From contig NZ_AUBR01000031.1 of the NCBI RefSeq assembly GCF_000429345.1, positions 1 through 40,907 of the forward strand: 40,907 nt of DNA. Direction: 5' to 3'. The number at the start of each line of letters is the position of its first letter. Position 1 is the first letter of the stretch. The notes beneath the pieces were generated by a model. That model did not search any database. It was not told the origin of the DNA and worked only from the letters and a program-made list of their open reading frames with translations. This document shows positions 14,977-24,886 of the stretch, in pieces. Made by a program: the position numbers and the translations under genes. The DNA comes from Desulfovirgula thermocuniculi DSM 16036. GTDB lineage: Bacteria; Bacillota; Desulfotomaculia; Desulfotomaculales; Desulfovirgulaceae.

Positions 14977-15474
14977 TTTTTGGGGCCGCAGTTGTTTTGC
15001 TCCGGGTGTCCCGGAGCATGTGGGCCGGGAACCGACCCGGCGGGAGAAAGCACCGCTGGAACGTGCGCTGGCTGGCTGAGAGTGCACGCGAAGGCGGGCT
15101 TTGACGATGAAGGGTAGGAAACCCTGAGCACCGCCGGGTGGCTCTTCTGGGGTGCGCGGCAAACGCCGCTCTGGGGGGCTGGCAAGCGGTTTCCGGCCTT
15201 CCGGGTGGGAGCCCTTGCAGGCGGGGCGTCAGAACCACTCCGCCGTTTGGAAGCTCCGGGCTTGCATGGAAAGACGGTGGCCTTCGTGTTGCTGGATGAA
15301 GTCTTTGCGGTTCGGGGTGACTGTTTCGGGCGGGACTCCAGAAGCCCGCGGTCCGCTCATCCTGCCAGCCGGATGGGCGGGTTCAACCCGGCCTCTCGGA
15401 GAGCGTGAACTTTCGGCCTGCTTTGCTATCAAGGCACCATCATCTGATAGAACTTGATAGCAAAAATGAAACAG
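14977..15474 (+). ncRNA. Structured non-coding 3' region of IS607-type copy B, putative omega (reRNA) scaffold
   Basis: This is the partner of 846-1363. Predicted stems: 14999-15006/15010-15017 (GCTCCGGG/CCCGGAGC), 15111-15115/15121-15125 (AGGGT/ACCCT) and 15353-15362/15371-15380 (CCGCTCATCC/GGATGGGCGG). Each differs from copy A yet remains paired. The pseudoknot candidate (CGGGC...GGAC...GCCCG...GTCC) is identical in both copies. If this is a TnpB guide RNA, the guide would start at about 15475 and read into the wzt remnant (CTGTGCCACTATCCCGTG). No promoter was identified; the RNA may be processed from tnpB mRNA. Confidence 0.6.
15424..15462 (+). repeat. Right-end hairpin and recombinase-site candidate of IS607-type copy B
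   Basis: TGCTATCAAG and CTTGATAGCA are perfect 10-bp inverted arms. Between and overlapping them is CTGATAGAACTTGATAGC (15444-15461), matching the left-end motif in direct orientation. Copy A has the same arrangement at 1313-1351. Confidence 0.5.
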
Positions 15475-15582
15475 CTGTGCCACTATCCCGTGTGGTTGGA
15501 CCGGGGGGAAGTGAGGATGCAGGAGCCGGCCAAAGAGGTGGCGCAAGCCTACGCGGCCTTTGTGGGTGGGATGGCGGGGTAA
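15475..15582 (+). pseudogene. 3' remnant of a second wzt-like ATPase gene
   Basis: The frame from 15475 to the TAA at 15580-15582 encodes LCHYPVWLDRGEVRMQ...AYAAFVGGMAG. It aligns with the last 35 residues of the intact Wzt (LCDLAMWLDRGEVRMQ...AYAEFVGGAAG), with high DNA identity from the WLDRG codons on. There is no start and no upstream part, because the insertion element ends immediately before it. A tandem wzt duplicate or second exporter was probably cut by the element, with the rest lost by deletion or recombination. Confidence 0.88.
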
Positions 15583-15651
15583 CTCCAGAGATGTTGCCAG
15601 CTTACCGTTCAGAGAGAAGCAGCTTCAGCCTAAAGCCAAACCCTGCAAAAC

Positions 15652-17644
<1,993 letters not shown>

Positions 17645-17692
17645 GGCCACCTAACGTATTCTATTTTGTTTGCTTGAGGGGGAGCAACTGAA

Positions 17693-20014
17693 ATGTTGCC
17701 GATAATCGACAAAGTAATCCTAATTTCCATTGACAACTTGCGCTACGACTGCGTGGGCTACCAGCCAGACAAAAGGGAACTTGAGAAGTATGGATTGTTG
17801 AAATATCTTGATACCCCCACTTTGGACGCCATAGCCGCAGAAAGCCTGTGCTTCACCAATTGCATCAGCACTAGCACCTATACCACTGCAGCCCACGCGT
17901 CGGTTTTCACCGGACTTTATCCTCCGCGCCATGGCGTGCGGGCTTTCTTTCACACCAAGCTCCATCCTGATGTAACCACTATGGCTGAAGTTTTCCGGCG
18001 AAATGGCTACCGCACCATTTGTGCGACTGATACTCCCGAGCTTTTTGTTCCTCTGGATATGGGAAGAGGCTTTGATCATTTGATTGTACGTAACGATGCC
18101 GAGGTACTTCGGCTTTTAGGCTCCTACCGAGGATATAAACTTTTTCTTTTTTGGCACACAATGGACGTGCACGAGCCATATTTCTTCTCAGAAGCTCCAC
18201 CAACGCAAGCATATAACGATGACTATTTTAATCTCATGACAGACATTTATCGCTTCCACGGCTTGTCTAAGGTTGAGAGCAAGCAACCCTACACTTTATG
18301 GCAGAACTTTGTTCGAACCATAAATTGGAGCCGCGACCATCTCTTGCGGCTTTACGTAGGAGGTGTAAGAAAGTTTGATCGAGGGCGTTTGCGGTGTTTT
18401 GTCGATGCTCTTAAGGACGGGGGCTACTGGGATCAATCGCTGGTAGTCATCTTCTCAGATCATGGTGAGGGACGTTGTTTCTATCATGATCCAACCTATT
18501 TTGCTCACGGCGGAGAACTTTATGACGAAGTGCTTCGCGTTCCACTAATAATTAAGATTCCAGGTGAACCACACGGCGTGGTAGATAAATTGGTCTCTTT
18601 GGTAGATATTTTCCCCACTCTCGTAGAGGCTGCAGACCTTAAAGAAAAGCCTGTACTTTCTGATGGTGTTTCACTTATAAGAAGCGTGGCGAGAGAAACA
18701 GCTTACGCTGAAGTCTGGCAGGTGAAGGATGCAGAACGATTTCAAAGTGCGGCTTGGGAATTGGGCGAAGCTTATATTCGAAACCAAAATCAGCTTGCGG
18801 GGAACGGAAGGCTAATCGAAAGTACCAGGGAAAAATCGGCTGCCCTGTCAACCAAGGTAGCAAGTCACGAATGGCTGCTCCTCCAGCGTTGCCTGCGCAC
18901 TTCAACGCACAAGTTTATTCTCACGGGCAAGCCTGAGGATTTCCAGGGCCCCGACTTGCCTGTACTTTCAGACGAGGACTATGTGGGCCTGCTTTACCGC
19001 AAGATATTGGCCCGATTCGAAGACGAAGAAGGGCTGGCGCAACACGTGCAGGCGCTACGTAAAGGCAACGTTTCCAGGCAGCAGTTGCTCAAAGAATTCC
19101 TGCGCTGTGAGGAATACCGGTCCAGGCCCCGTATTTACCTTTACGACCTGGAAGACGACCCGGGAGAAGAAAACCCTCTTTCTTTGGGGGACAACTTCTT
19201 TCTCCTGACGGAAGGCTGCCGGTTTCTCCAGGAAATCCTGGCGCTGGAAGCCAGAGCCGTTAAAACTGCACCGGTGTTCGCGGAAGAAAAAGAGAAAAAC
19301 ATGGTTCTGGTAACCTCTATCGGTAGTAAGAAAACTTTTTCGGTTTCCCACAACCTTAGCGAAGAGGAGAAAAAGAGCTTAGAAATCGTTCGCCAGGCAT
19401 TTGAGCTGTTTGGCGAGAAAATGGCCGTGGCTTTCACAGGAGGGAAAGACTCCACCGTGCTTTTACACCTAGTACGGCGCGCCTTTAACGGCCACATACC
19501 TTTCCCGGTAGTAAACATAGACACTTCGGTTAAATTCCCCGAAGTTTGCGTTTTTCGGGATAGGCTGCAGCAGGAATGGAAGTTCGACCTGAGAATTTTT
19601 AGGAACGAAGAGGCTTTAAAGTGGCTAAAGATAGCGCAGAACCCGGAAGAGTGCTGCTACCACCTGAAGACTGTACCGATGAAGAAGGCTATTGAGGAGT
19701 TAGGCCTAAAGGCTCTTTTCACCGGAGTGCGCTGGGATGAAAACCCTGCCCGGGCAAACGAGGATTATTTCTCCAAAAGAAACGATCCACCCCACATACG
19801 CGTTCATCCTCTGCTACACTTCACCGAGCAAGACATCTGGAGTTACATCCGCAAGTATAAAGTTCCTTACTGCTCCCTTTACGATCAGGGTTACCGTAGC
19901 CTAGGCTGCAAGCCCTGCACCAAACCGGCCACCGAAGGTGGTCACGAGCGGGCGGGCCGCGCGCAAGACAAAGAGAGAATCATGCAGAGGCTGCGTGAAC
20001 TTGGATACTTTTGA
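17693..20014 (+). CDS. Fusion: sulfatase-like hydrolase with DUF4214-like insert plus CysD/CysH-like PP-loop domain
   Basis: The 773-residue protein has no signal peptide. Residues 1-510 are an alkaline-phosphatase-superfamily sulfatase-like domain: metal ligands in ISIDNLRYD (D14), probable Thr nucleophile T64 in YTTAAHASVFTG where classical sulfatases have Cys/Ser, then HEPY (H160), SDHGEG (D256/H257) and FAHGGELYDEV (H272). Before the usual C-terminal strand YLYDLEDDPGEENPL sits a DUF4214-like helical insert (about 425-478). Residues 577-773 are an ATP-pyrophosphatase of the PAPS-reductase/CysD family: TGGKDST (582-588), ECCYHLKTVP (C654/C655) and GCKPC (C739/C742), ending with CysD-like ERAGRAQDK...LRELGYF. 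The CC...CxxC pattern resembles Fe-S APS reductases, but the catalytic ECGLH Cys is absent (EGGH). The start is ATG behind GAGGGGGAG. Substrate unknown; sulfur or sulfate handling on the glycan is an inference. Confidence 0.85.
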   Translation: MLPIIDKVILISIDNLRYDCVGYQPDKRELEKYGLLKYLDTPTLDAIAAESLCFTNCISTSTYTTAAHASVFTGLYPPRHGVRAFFHTKLHPDVTTMAEVFRRNGYRTICATDTPELFVPLDMGRGFDHLIVRNDAEVLRLLGSYRGYKLFLFWHTMDVHEPYFFSEAPPTQAYNDDYFNLMTDIYRFHGLSKVESKQPYTLWQNFVRTINWSRDHLLRLYVGGVRKFDRGRLRCFVDALKDGGYWDQSLVVIFSDHGEGRCFYHDPTYFAHGGELYDEVLRVPLIIKIPGEPHGVVDKLVSLVDIFPTLVEAADLKEKPVLSDGVSLIRSVARETAYAEVWQVKDAERFQSAAWELGEAYIRNQNQLAGNGRLIESTREKSAALSTKVASHEWLLLQRCLRTSTHKFILTGKPEDFQGPDLPVLSDEDYVGLLYRKILARFEDEEGLAQHVQALRKGNVSRQQLLKEFLRCEEYRSRPRIYLYDLEDDPGEENPLSLGDNFFLLTEGCRFLQEILALEARAVKTAPVFAEEKEKNMVLVTSIGSKKTFSVSHNLSEEEKKSLEIVRQAFELFGEKMAVAFTGGKDSTVLLHLVRRAFNGHIPFPVVNIDTSVKFPEVCVFRDRLQQEWKFDLRIFRNEEALKWLKIAQNPEECCYHLKTVPMKKAIEELGLKALFTGVRWDENPARANEDYFSKRNDPPHIRVHPLLHFTEQDIWSYIRKYKVPYCSLYDQGYRSLGCKPCTKPATEGGHERAGRAQDKERIMQRLRELGYF

Positions 20015-20034
20015 AAGGGGAGATAATCTTTAAG

Positions 20035-21393
20035 ATGAGCTCCGAAGATCCGGTTATCCAGGCCATAAAACGGGACATTGAAGAGCTTCTGTCTGCCAAG
20101 AGGGCAGCCAACTCGGAGGCTTTCCGGGGATTTTTGCCGGAGAACGGGCTTGAGGAACAGTTGAGGCTCTCCCTGGAGCAGGTCTTAAGCCTGGCGACGG
20201 TAGATATCAACCGCGTCCCAGTGCGCTCTTTAAGGCCCTTCTGGGGCCCTCTTATTACCTTTTTCAAGCGGGCGGTGCGGAAAAGTACCTACTGGCTCTA
20301 CCAGCCCCTTTTCCAGCAGATAACCAGTTTCAACAACACAGTTGTTGACCTCCTGTGGAAAATAACTTTGCACCTGGAGGAAGCGAGAAATTCATCGCTG
20401 GGAGAACAAGTAGAAGCATTAGTGACAAGGCTAGATAAGCTTGAAGAGCTGAAGAAGGTCTTCGAGCAGTGGGATACCAAGCTCGAGCAGGCGCTTACTG
20501 GAGTAGCCGCCGACAAAGCTGATCTTCAACGCGAGTTGATCGAGGCAAAGCAGCAGGTCCAGAATGCGCTTCAAGAACTAGCTTCTCTGCGTCGCCTGGT
20601 AGAGGATTACCGGGCGGAGGCAGTTTTCTTAAGGGCCAAGCTGGCCCTAGCCCTGCAGTACCAGCGCATGGGTAAATGGCCTTTGCCGCGGGAAGAAGAA
20701 GGCCCAGAGCGGGCACTCTCTCCACTTCAGGACCCCGAGGACACCACCTGGCTCTACCACGTCTTTGAGCAACAGTTCCGCGGCCCGGAGGAGTTAATCA
20801 AAGAAAGGCAGAGGGCGTACATACCCGATGTGCGCAAAGCTTACGAAACCTGCGGCGGCTACCTGCTGGACCTGGGTGCAGGTAGGGGCGAGTTTTTGGA
20901 ACTCTGCCGCGAGGTGGGCATCCCGGCAAAAGGCGTGGACTCAAACGAGGCCATGGTCAGTCGATGCCGGGAAAAGGGCCTTGAGGTGGAAAGGGCGGAT
21001 GCCATAGCTCACCTCCAGTCATTGCCAGATGAAAGCCTCTGTGCCGTTACCGCATTCCAGTTAGTTGAACACCTTACTCCCCAGGAACTCTGGCACCTGG
21101 TGCAGATGGCCCTGGTCAAGCTCAAGCCCGGCGGGGTGATAATCCTGGAGACGGTGAATCCGCACTCGCTGGTGGCGCTGCAGAATTTCTGGCTAGATCT
21201 TACTCACCAGCGCCCTATTCCTGCTCCGACTTTGCGCTTTTTGCTGGAAGTAGCGGGCTTCCGGCGGGTAGAGGTCAGGTTTAGCTCTCCTGTACCCGAG
21301 GGAGCGCGCTTGCAGGGCGACGAGCCGAATATTGCCAAGCTCAACGAGCCAGTCTTCGGGTACCAGGACTACGCGGTAGTGGGGTGGCGGTAG
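20035..21393 (+). CDS. SAM-dependent methyltransferase with long coiled coil (possible glycan chain terminator)
   Basis: The protein of about 452 residues has a helical N-terminus, a coiled coil at roughly residues 110-215 (LTRLDKLEELKKVFEQWDTKL and following heptads), and a C-terminal class I methyltransferase. The SAM motif is LLDLGAGRGEFLEL, followed by AFQLVEHLTPQEL and LKPGGVIILETVNP. Known chain-terminating WbdD-type enzymes combine a methyltransferase with a coiled coil that sets glycan length, and ABC-exported polysaccharides often use them. Here the coiled coil precedes the methyltransferase and no kinase domain is seen, so the analogy is partial. I chose ATG 20035 after AGGGGAG; an upstream TTG at 20011 overlaps the previous stop. 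Confidence 0.75.
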   Translation: MSSEDPVIQAIKRDIEELLSAKRAANSEAFRGFLPENGLEEQLRLSLEQVLSLATVDINRVPVRSLRPFWGPLITFFKRAVRKSTYWLYQPLFQQITSFNNTVVDLLWKITLHLEEARNSSLGEQVEALVTRLDKLEELKKVFEQWDTKLEQALTGVAADKADLQRELIEAKQQVQNALQELASLRRLVEDYRAEAVFLRAKLALALQYQRMGKWPLPREEEGPERALSPLQDPEDTTWLYHVFEQQFRGPEELIKERQRAYIPDVRKAYETCGGYLLDLGAGRGEFLELCREVGIPAKGVDSNEAMVSRCREKGLEVERADAIAHLQSLPDESLCAVTAFQLVEHLTPQELWHLVQMALVKLKPGGVIILETVNPHSLVALQNFWLDLTHQRPIPAPTLRFLLEVAGFRRVEVRFSSPVPEGARLQGDEPNIAKLNEPVFGYQDYAVVGWR

Positions 21394-22490
21394 TGGTGGT
21401 TGAGAACTCTTCTGTAGCCATTCTTTTACCAAGCCTTTCTTCAGGAGACGCCATAGGGAACGATGTACTGGAAGAGTTTAAGCTCCTTAGGAAAAAAGGA
21501 ATCGATGTGTATCTTTATGCCGAGCATTACGAGCCTCAGTTCGCTCCTCTGATGGCCAGTGTGGATCGAGTAAAAAGGGCGGGAGTGATAATTTACCACC
21601 ACGGAATCGAGTGGTTAACAGGGGAGAAGATTCTTAACCAGCATGCGGGATCTTATCGGATTTTGCGCTATCACAATGTAACGCCACCCCAGTTCTTTGC
21701 CGGTTACAGCGCGGAACTAGAAAAGCTGGTGAAGCGCGGGAGGGAGCAAACTAGGCGTTTGACCAAGCTCTGTACCCATTTTTTCGCTGATTCCCAATAC
21801 AACTGTAAGGAGCTGATTAACGAGGGAGCGCCCCTGGATAAATGCTGGGTGGTAGCTCCCTTTCACCAAGCCGATGAGCTACTTTCTTTACAGGCTGATA
21901 TTAGAACACTAGAAAGCCTTCTGGCTGACAGCAGACCCATAATTCTTTTTGTAGGGAGGCAAGTCCCCAACAAGGGCTTGCACCATTTTGTCCGCGTAGC
22001 CCGTTCGTTGCTGGATTTATGCGGTGCTAAATTCCGGTTTATCTGGGTGGGCAACAGGGACCCCCGGCTTGCGAAGTACTACCGCGAGGTAGAGAGTTAT
22101 TTGGCGGTAAACCGCCTCTTTGACCTGGTTATCTTTCCGGGAAAGGCCAGCCAAACGGAGCTTAAGGCCTTTTATTTGGCTGCGAGCGTCTTCTTGACCC
22201 TCAGCGAGCATGAGGGCTTCTGTGTGCCCATAGTTGAGGCCCAGGCTCTAGGAGTGCCGGTGGTGGCCCTGGGACGCGCCGCGGTGCCAGAGACAGCAGG
22301 GGAAAACCAGCTTGTTTTCGAAGAGCTGGATTATGAGCGCTTTGCCGCGGCCGTGGCGGTGCTCTTGGCCAATCCCGATTACCGGCTTCATCTCGCAAGT
22401 CATGGCAGAAATAACTACCATAGGCGCTTTGCGCGGCAGGTCCTGGAGGCCGCCTTCCTCGGGGCTCTGGGAGGAGTGTACTCCTCATGA
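21384..22490 (+). CDS. GT4-family glycosyltransferase
   Basis: This 368-residue GT-B enzyme has an N-terminal acceptor domain and a C-terminal donor domain with IILFVGRQVPNKGLHHF and the E-x7-E motif in EHEGFCVPIVEA. It transfers a sugar from a nucleotide donor to the growing glycan on the cytoplasmic side. Donor and linkage cannot be read from sequence; GDP-D-rhamnose or GDP-mannose is plausible from context. The GTG start overlaps the methyltransferase end by 10 nt, and its stop overlaps the next gene (ATGA). Confidence 0.88.
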   Translation: MAVVVVENSSVAILLPSLSSGDAIGNDVLEEFKLLRKKGIDVYLYAEHYEPQFAPLMASVDRVKRAGVIIYHHGIEWLTGEKILNQHAGSYRILRYHNVTPPQFFAGYSAELEKLVKRGREQTRRLTKLCTHFFADSQYNCKELINEGAPLDKCWVVAPFHQADELLSLQADIRTLESLLADSRPIILFVGRQVPNKGLHHFVRVARSLLDLCGAKFRFIWVGNRDPRLAKYYREVESYLAVNRLFDLVIFPGKASQTELKAFYLAASVFLTLSEHEGFCVPIVEAQALGVPVVALGRAAVPETAGENQLVFEELDYERFAAAVAVLLANPDYRLHLASHGRNNYHRRFARQVLEAAFLGALGGVYSS

Positions 22491-23743
22491 AGCGAGTGGC
22501 TATAGTAGTTCAGCGGTTTGGCAGGGAGGTCCTAGGTGGAGCTGAAACTCTTGCAAGTGCTGCCGCTCAAGCTCTTAAAGATCATTGTGAAGTGAATGTT
22601 TTGACCTCTACTGCGAGAGATCATATCACCTGGGCAAGATATTATCGGGAAGGAGAGGTTGTTGAAGACGGCCTGAGGGTACTGCGCTTTCATCCGGATT
22701 TTGAAAGGCCGCACTACTTTCACGAGCTAAACAGGATATTTTTAAACGGGGTTAATCCCGAGCGCTTCTTTGAGCTTTCTCCTTTGCAGAAGAAAAGCTG
22801 GCGGGAGCGCTGTTTGAGGCTACCGGTAGGTTTTCAGGAAGAACTCATCCGGTGGCAGGGGCCCCTTTCTTCCAGCTTATTTCGGTATCTTTGGGATAAC
22901 TGGCCCCTTTACGATGCTGTGATTTTCTTTACTTATCTATACCCAACCACCTATTTCGGGGTGGACTGTGTCGGCGATCCAAGAAGAGTCTTCCTTCATC
23001 CCACCCTGCACGATGAAGCCCATGCCTATCTCTTCATATGGCGCAAGTACTCCCGGTATAACCTCTTGTTTTTGACTCAGGAAGAGGCGGATTTGGCGCG
23101 GCGGCTCTGGGGCGAGGTGAAAGGAACGGTGGTGGGTTACGGTTTAAGCGACCAGAATGTAAGTAGCGGAAGAACTGCGCTTCAATACAAAACGAAGCAG
23201 GGCGATCAAAAGCCATACCTCCTCTATGCCGGGCGCATTGATCCTGCTAAAGGGGTATATATTCTGCTAGATTACTTTACCCGCTACAAGAACGAGCATC
23301 CTGAGAGCGCCCTAAAACTAAAGCTCATCGGCCTGGCAAGTCCAGGCTTCAAGATGGAGAAAAGTGCCGGGATTGAGCTTTGTGGCTTCGTTTCCGAAGA
23401 GGAAAAGCTCCGGCTCATGGCTGGCGCTTTGGCAGTGGTTCTGCCCAGTCCCTATGAGTCCCTTTCCATTGTGGTTTTGGAGGCCTTTATGATGGGTACT
23501 CCGGTAATTGTTAACGGGCATTGCCCGGTGCTGGCTGAGCACGTTGCCCGTTCCGGGGCCGGCTTCGCTTACCGCGACTATTGCGAATTTGTAGAGGCTG
23601 TTGAGGCCCTTCGTGGCAATGTAGCTTTGAGGAACGAGCTTGGAGAGAAGGGACGAGCTTATTTTCTGGAAAACTATGAATGGTCGCGCTACAGGGCGAG
23701 ACTGTTGCAAGCTCTAAACCTGGACGGGAAGACTGGAAGTTAG
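22487..23743 (+). CDS. GT4-family glycosyltransferase
   Basis: The 418-residue protein begins KRVAIVVQRFGREVLGGAE, a glycine-rich acceptor-domain loop typical of GT4. The C-terminal donor domain has YLLYAGRIDPAKGVYILLDY and E-x7-E in SPYESLSIVVLEA. It overlaps the preceding gene by 4 nt, and the following gene is 6 nt away, so the series is probably one transcript. It is longer in the N-terminal half than its neighbours. Specificity unknown. Confidence 0.88.
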   Translation: MKRVAIVVQRFGREVLGGAETLASAAAQALKDHCEVNVLTSTARDHITWARYYREGEVVEDGLRVLRFHPDFERPHYFHELNRIFLNGVNPERFFELSPLQKKSWRERCLRLPVGFQEELIRWQGPLSSSLFRYLWDNWPLYDAVIFFTYLYPTTYFGVDCVGDPRRVFLHPTLHDEAHAYLFIWRKYSRYNLLFLTQEEADLARRLWGEVKGTVVGYGLSDQNVSSGRTALQYKTKQGDQKPYLLYAGRIDPAKGVYILLDYFTRYKNEHPESALKLKLIGLASPGFKMEKSAGIELCGFVSEEEKLRLMAGALAVVLPSPYESLSIVVLEAFMMGTPVIVNGHCPVLAEHVARSGAGFAYRDYCEFVEAVEALRGNVALRNELGEKGRAYFLENYEWSRYRARLLQALNLDGKTGS

Positions 23744-23749
23744 AAAAAT

Positions 23750-24880
23750 ATGGATAGGGTAATCGGCATCGATGCCCGCTATGGCCTGCGGAAGAACCGG
23801 CGAGGAATAGGGAACTACATCTACCACCTGCTGTGCGAGTTCTGCTGGATGAGGCCAGCGGGGTTTAAGTTTATTCTTTACGCAGACGGCACAGCAGATC
23901 CTGGAGTGGTGGAGGAGTTCCGGCAAGACTCCTTTACTGTCCAAGTGCTTCCTGCTCCAAACCTGGTTTGGTGGGAGCAGGTGGCTCTGCCGCTGGCCGC
24001 GCGCCGTGATGAGGTGGACCTGCTGCACTGCACCAGCAACATCGCACCGGTCCTACTCAAGTCCTGCCGCCTTGTCACTACCATCCACGATGTAATCGAA
24101 TTCCGCCGGCGGGAGTTTGGAGATACCAGACTTACCTTCCGCCACCGTTTAAGCCGCACCTACCGGATGGGTGTTTTGCCCCGGGTGGCACGCTTAAGCG
24201 ACCTCATTATCACCGATTCGGAATTTTCCCGCCGCGACATTGCGACGGTGCTGAACGTGCAGCCAGAGAAAATAAAAACTATTTACATAGCGACCAGTCG
24301 GAGAAAAAGCGGGCGGAACCCGAAGTGGGCAGAACGATTGAAAGAGTTGGGCATAAACGGAGAATACATCTTTGCCCTCGGAGCAGTGGACCGGCGTAAA
24401 AACACAGCCCGACTCCTTGAAGCCTACCGCAGACTGCGGGCCGAAACGGGAACGCGAATCCAACTGGTAGTTGCAGGCATTGAGAAGCCAGATATCTTTG
24501 CTCCTTTGGCGGGGGAGGGAGTTTGGCTTTTTGGCTTCTTGCCGGACGAAGTGATCGGAGCCTTGTATGAACACGCCCTCTTTTTCGTTTATCCTTCGCT
24601 TTACGAGGGGTTTGGCCTGCCAATCCTGGAGGCAATGGCTAGCGGCACGCCGGTGCTTTGTTCGGCAACCACTGCGGTGGGCGAGATAGCCGGTGATGCT
24701 GCTCTCAAGTGCAATCCTGCTGATGTGGAAGATATAGCGGCCAAGATGAAAGTGCTCCTCGAAGACGCTGGCCTGAGGAAGCAATTAATCGAGCAAGGTT
24801 ACCGACGGGCGGAAAAGTTTTCCTGGGAGCGCTGCGCTCGAGAGACGCTTCAAGTTTATCGTGAAGTTCTTGGAGGCTAA
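23750..24880 (+). CDS. GT4-family glycosyltransferase (mannosyl/rhamnosyl-transferase type)
   Basis: The 376-residue protein has the N-terminal IGIDARYGLRKNRRGIGNYI pattern seen in mannosyl- and rhamnosyltransferases of O-polysaccharide loci (WbdA/B/C-type). TTIHDVIEF lies in the acceptor domain. The donor domain has FALGAVDRRKNTARLLEA and YPSLYEGFGLPILEAMASG (E-x7-E). It is close in type to the next gene, and the two may be ancient duplicates adding the same sugar in different linkages. Exact donor not known. Confidence 0.88.
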   Translation: MDRVIGIDARYGLRKNRRGIGNYIYHLLCEFCWMRPAGFKFILYADGTADPGVVEEFRQDSFTVQVLPAPNLVWWEQVALPLAARRDEVDLLHCTSNIAPVLLKSCRLVTTIHDVIEFRRREFGDTRLTFRHRLSRTYRMGVLPRVARLSDLIITDSEFSRRDIATVLNVQPEKIKTIYIATSRRKSGRNPKWAERLKELGINGEYIFALGAVDRRKNTARLLEAYRRLRAETGTRIQLVVAGIEKPDIFAPLAGEGVWLFGFLPDEVIGALYEHALFFVYPSLYEGFGLPILEAMASGTPVLCSATTAVGEIAGDAALKCNPADVEDIAAKMKVLLEDAGLRKQLIEQGYRRAEKFSWERCARETLQVYREVLGG

Positions 24881-24886
24881 GCAAAA

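Larger units (their letters stand above)
12897..15474 (+). mobile_element. IS607-type insertion element, copy B
   Basis: The element holds a MerR-like/serine-recombinase tnpA (frameshifted), an overlapping tnpB, and about 500 nt of structured RNA-like sequence. Left and right ends share an 18-bp motif in direct orientation (12901-12918 and 15444-15461), and no terminal inverted repeats are needed in this family. The right limit comes from the end of identity with copy A (1363 and 15474). The left limit is estimated from the end motif, because copy A's left end is outside the window; it could lie further upstream. The right flank is the 3' end of a second wzt gene, while the left flank is not wzt coding sequence. 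Confidence 0.85.
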
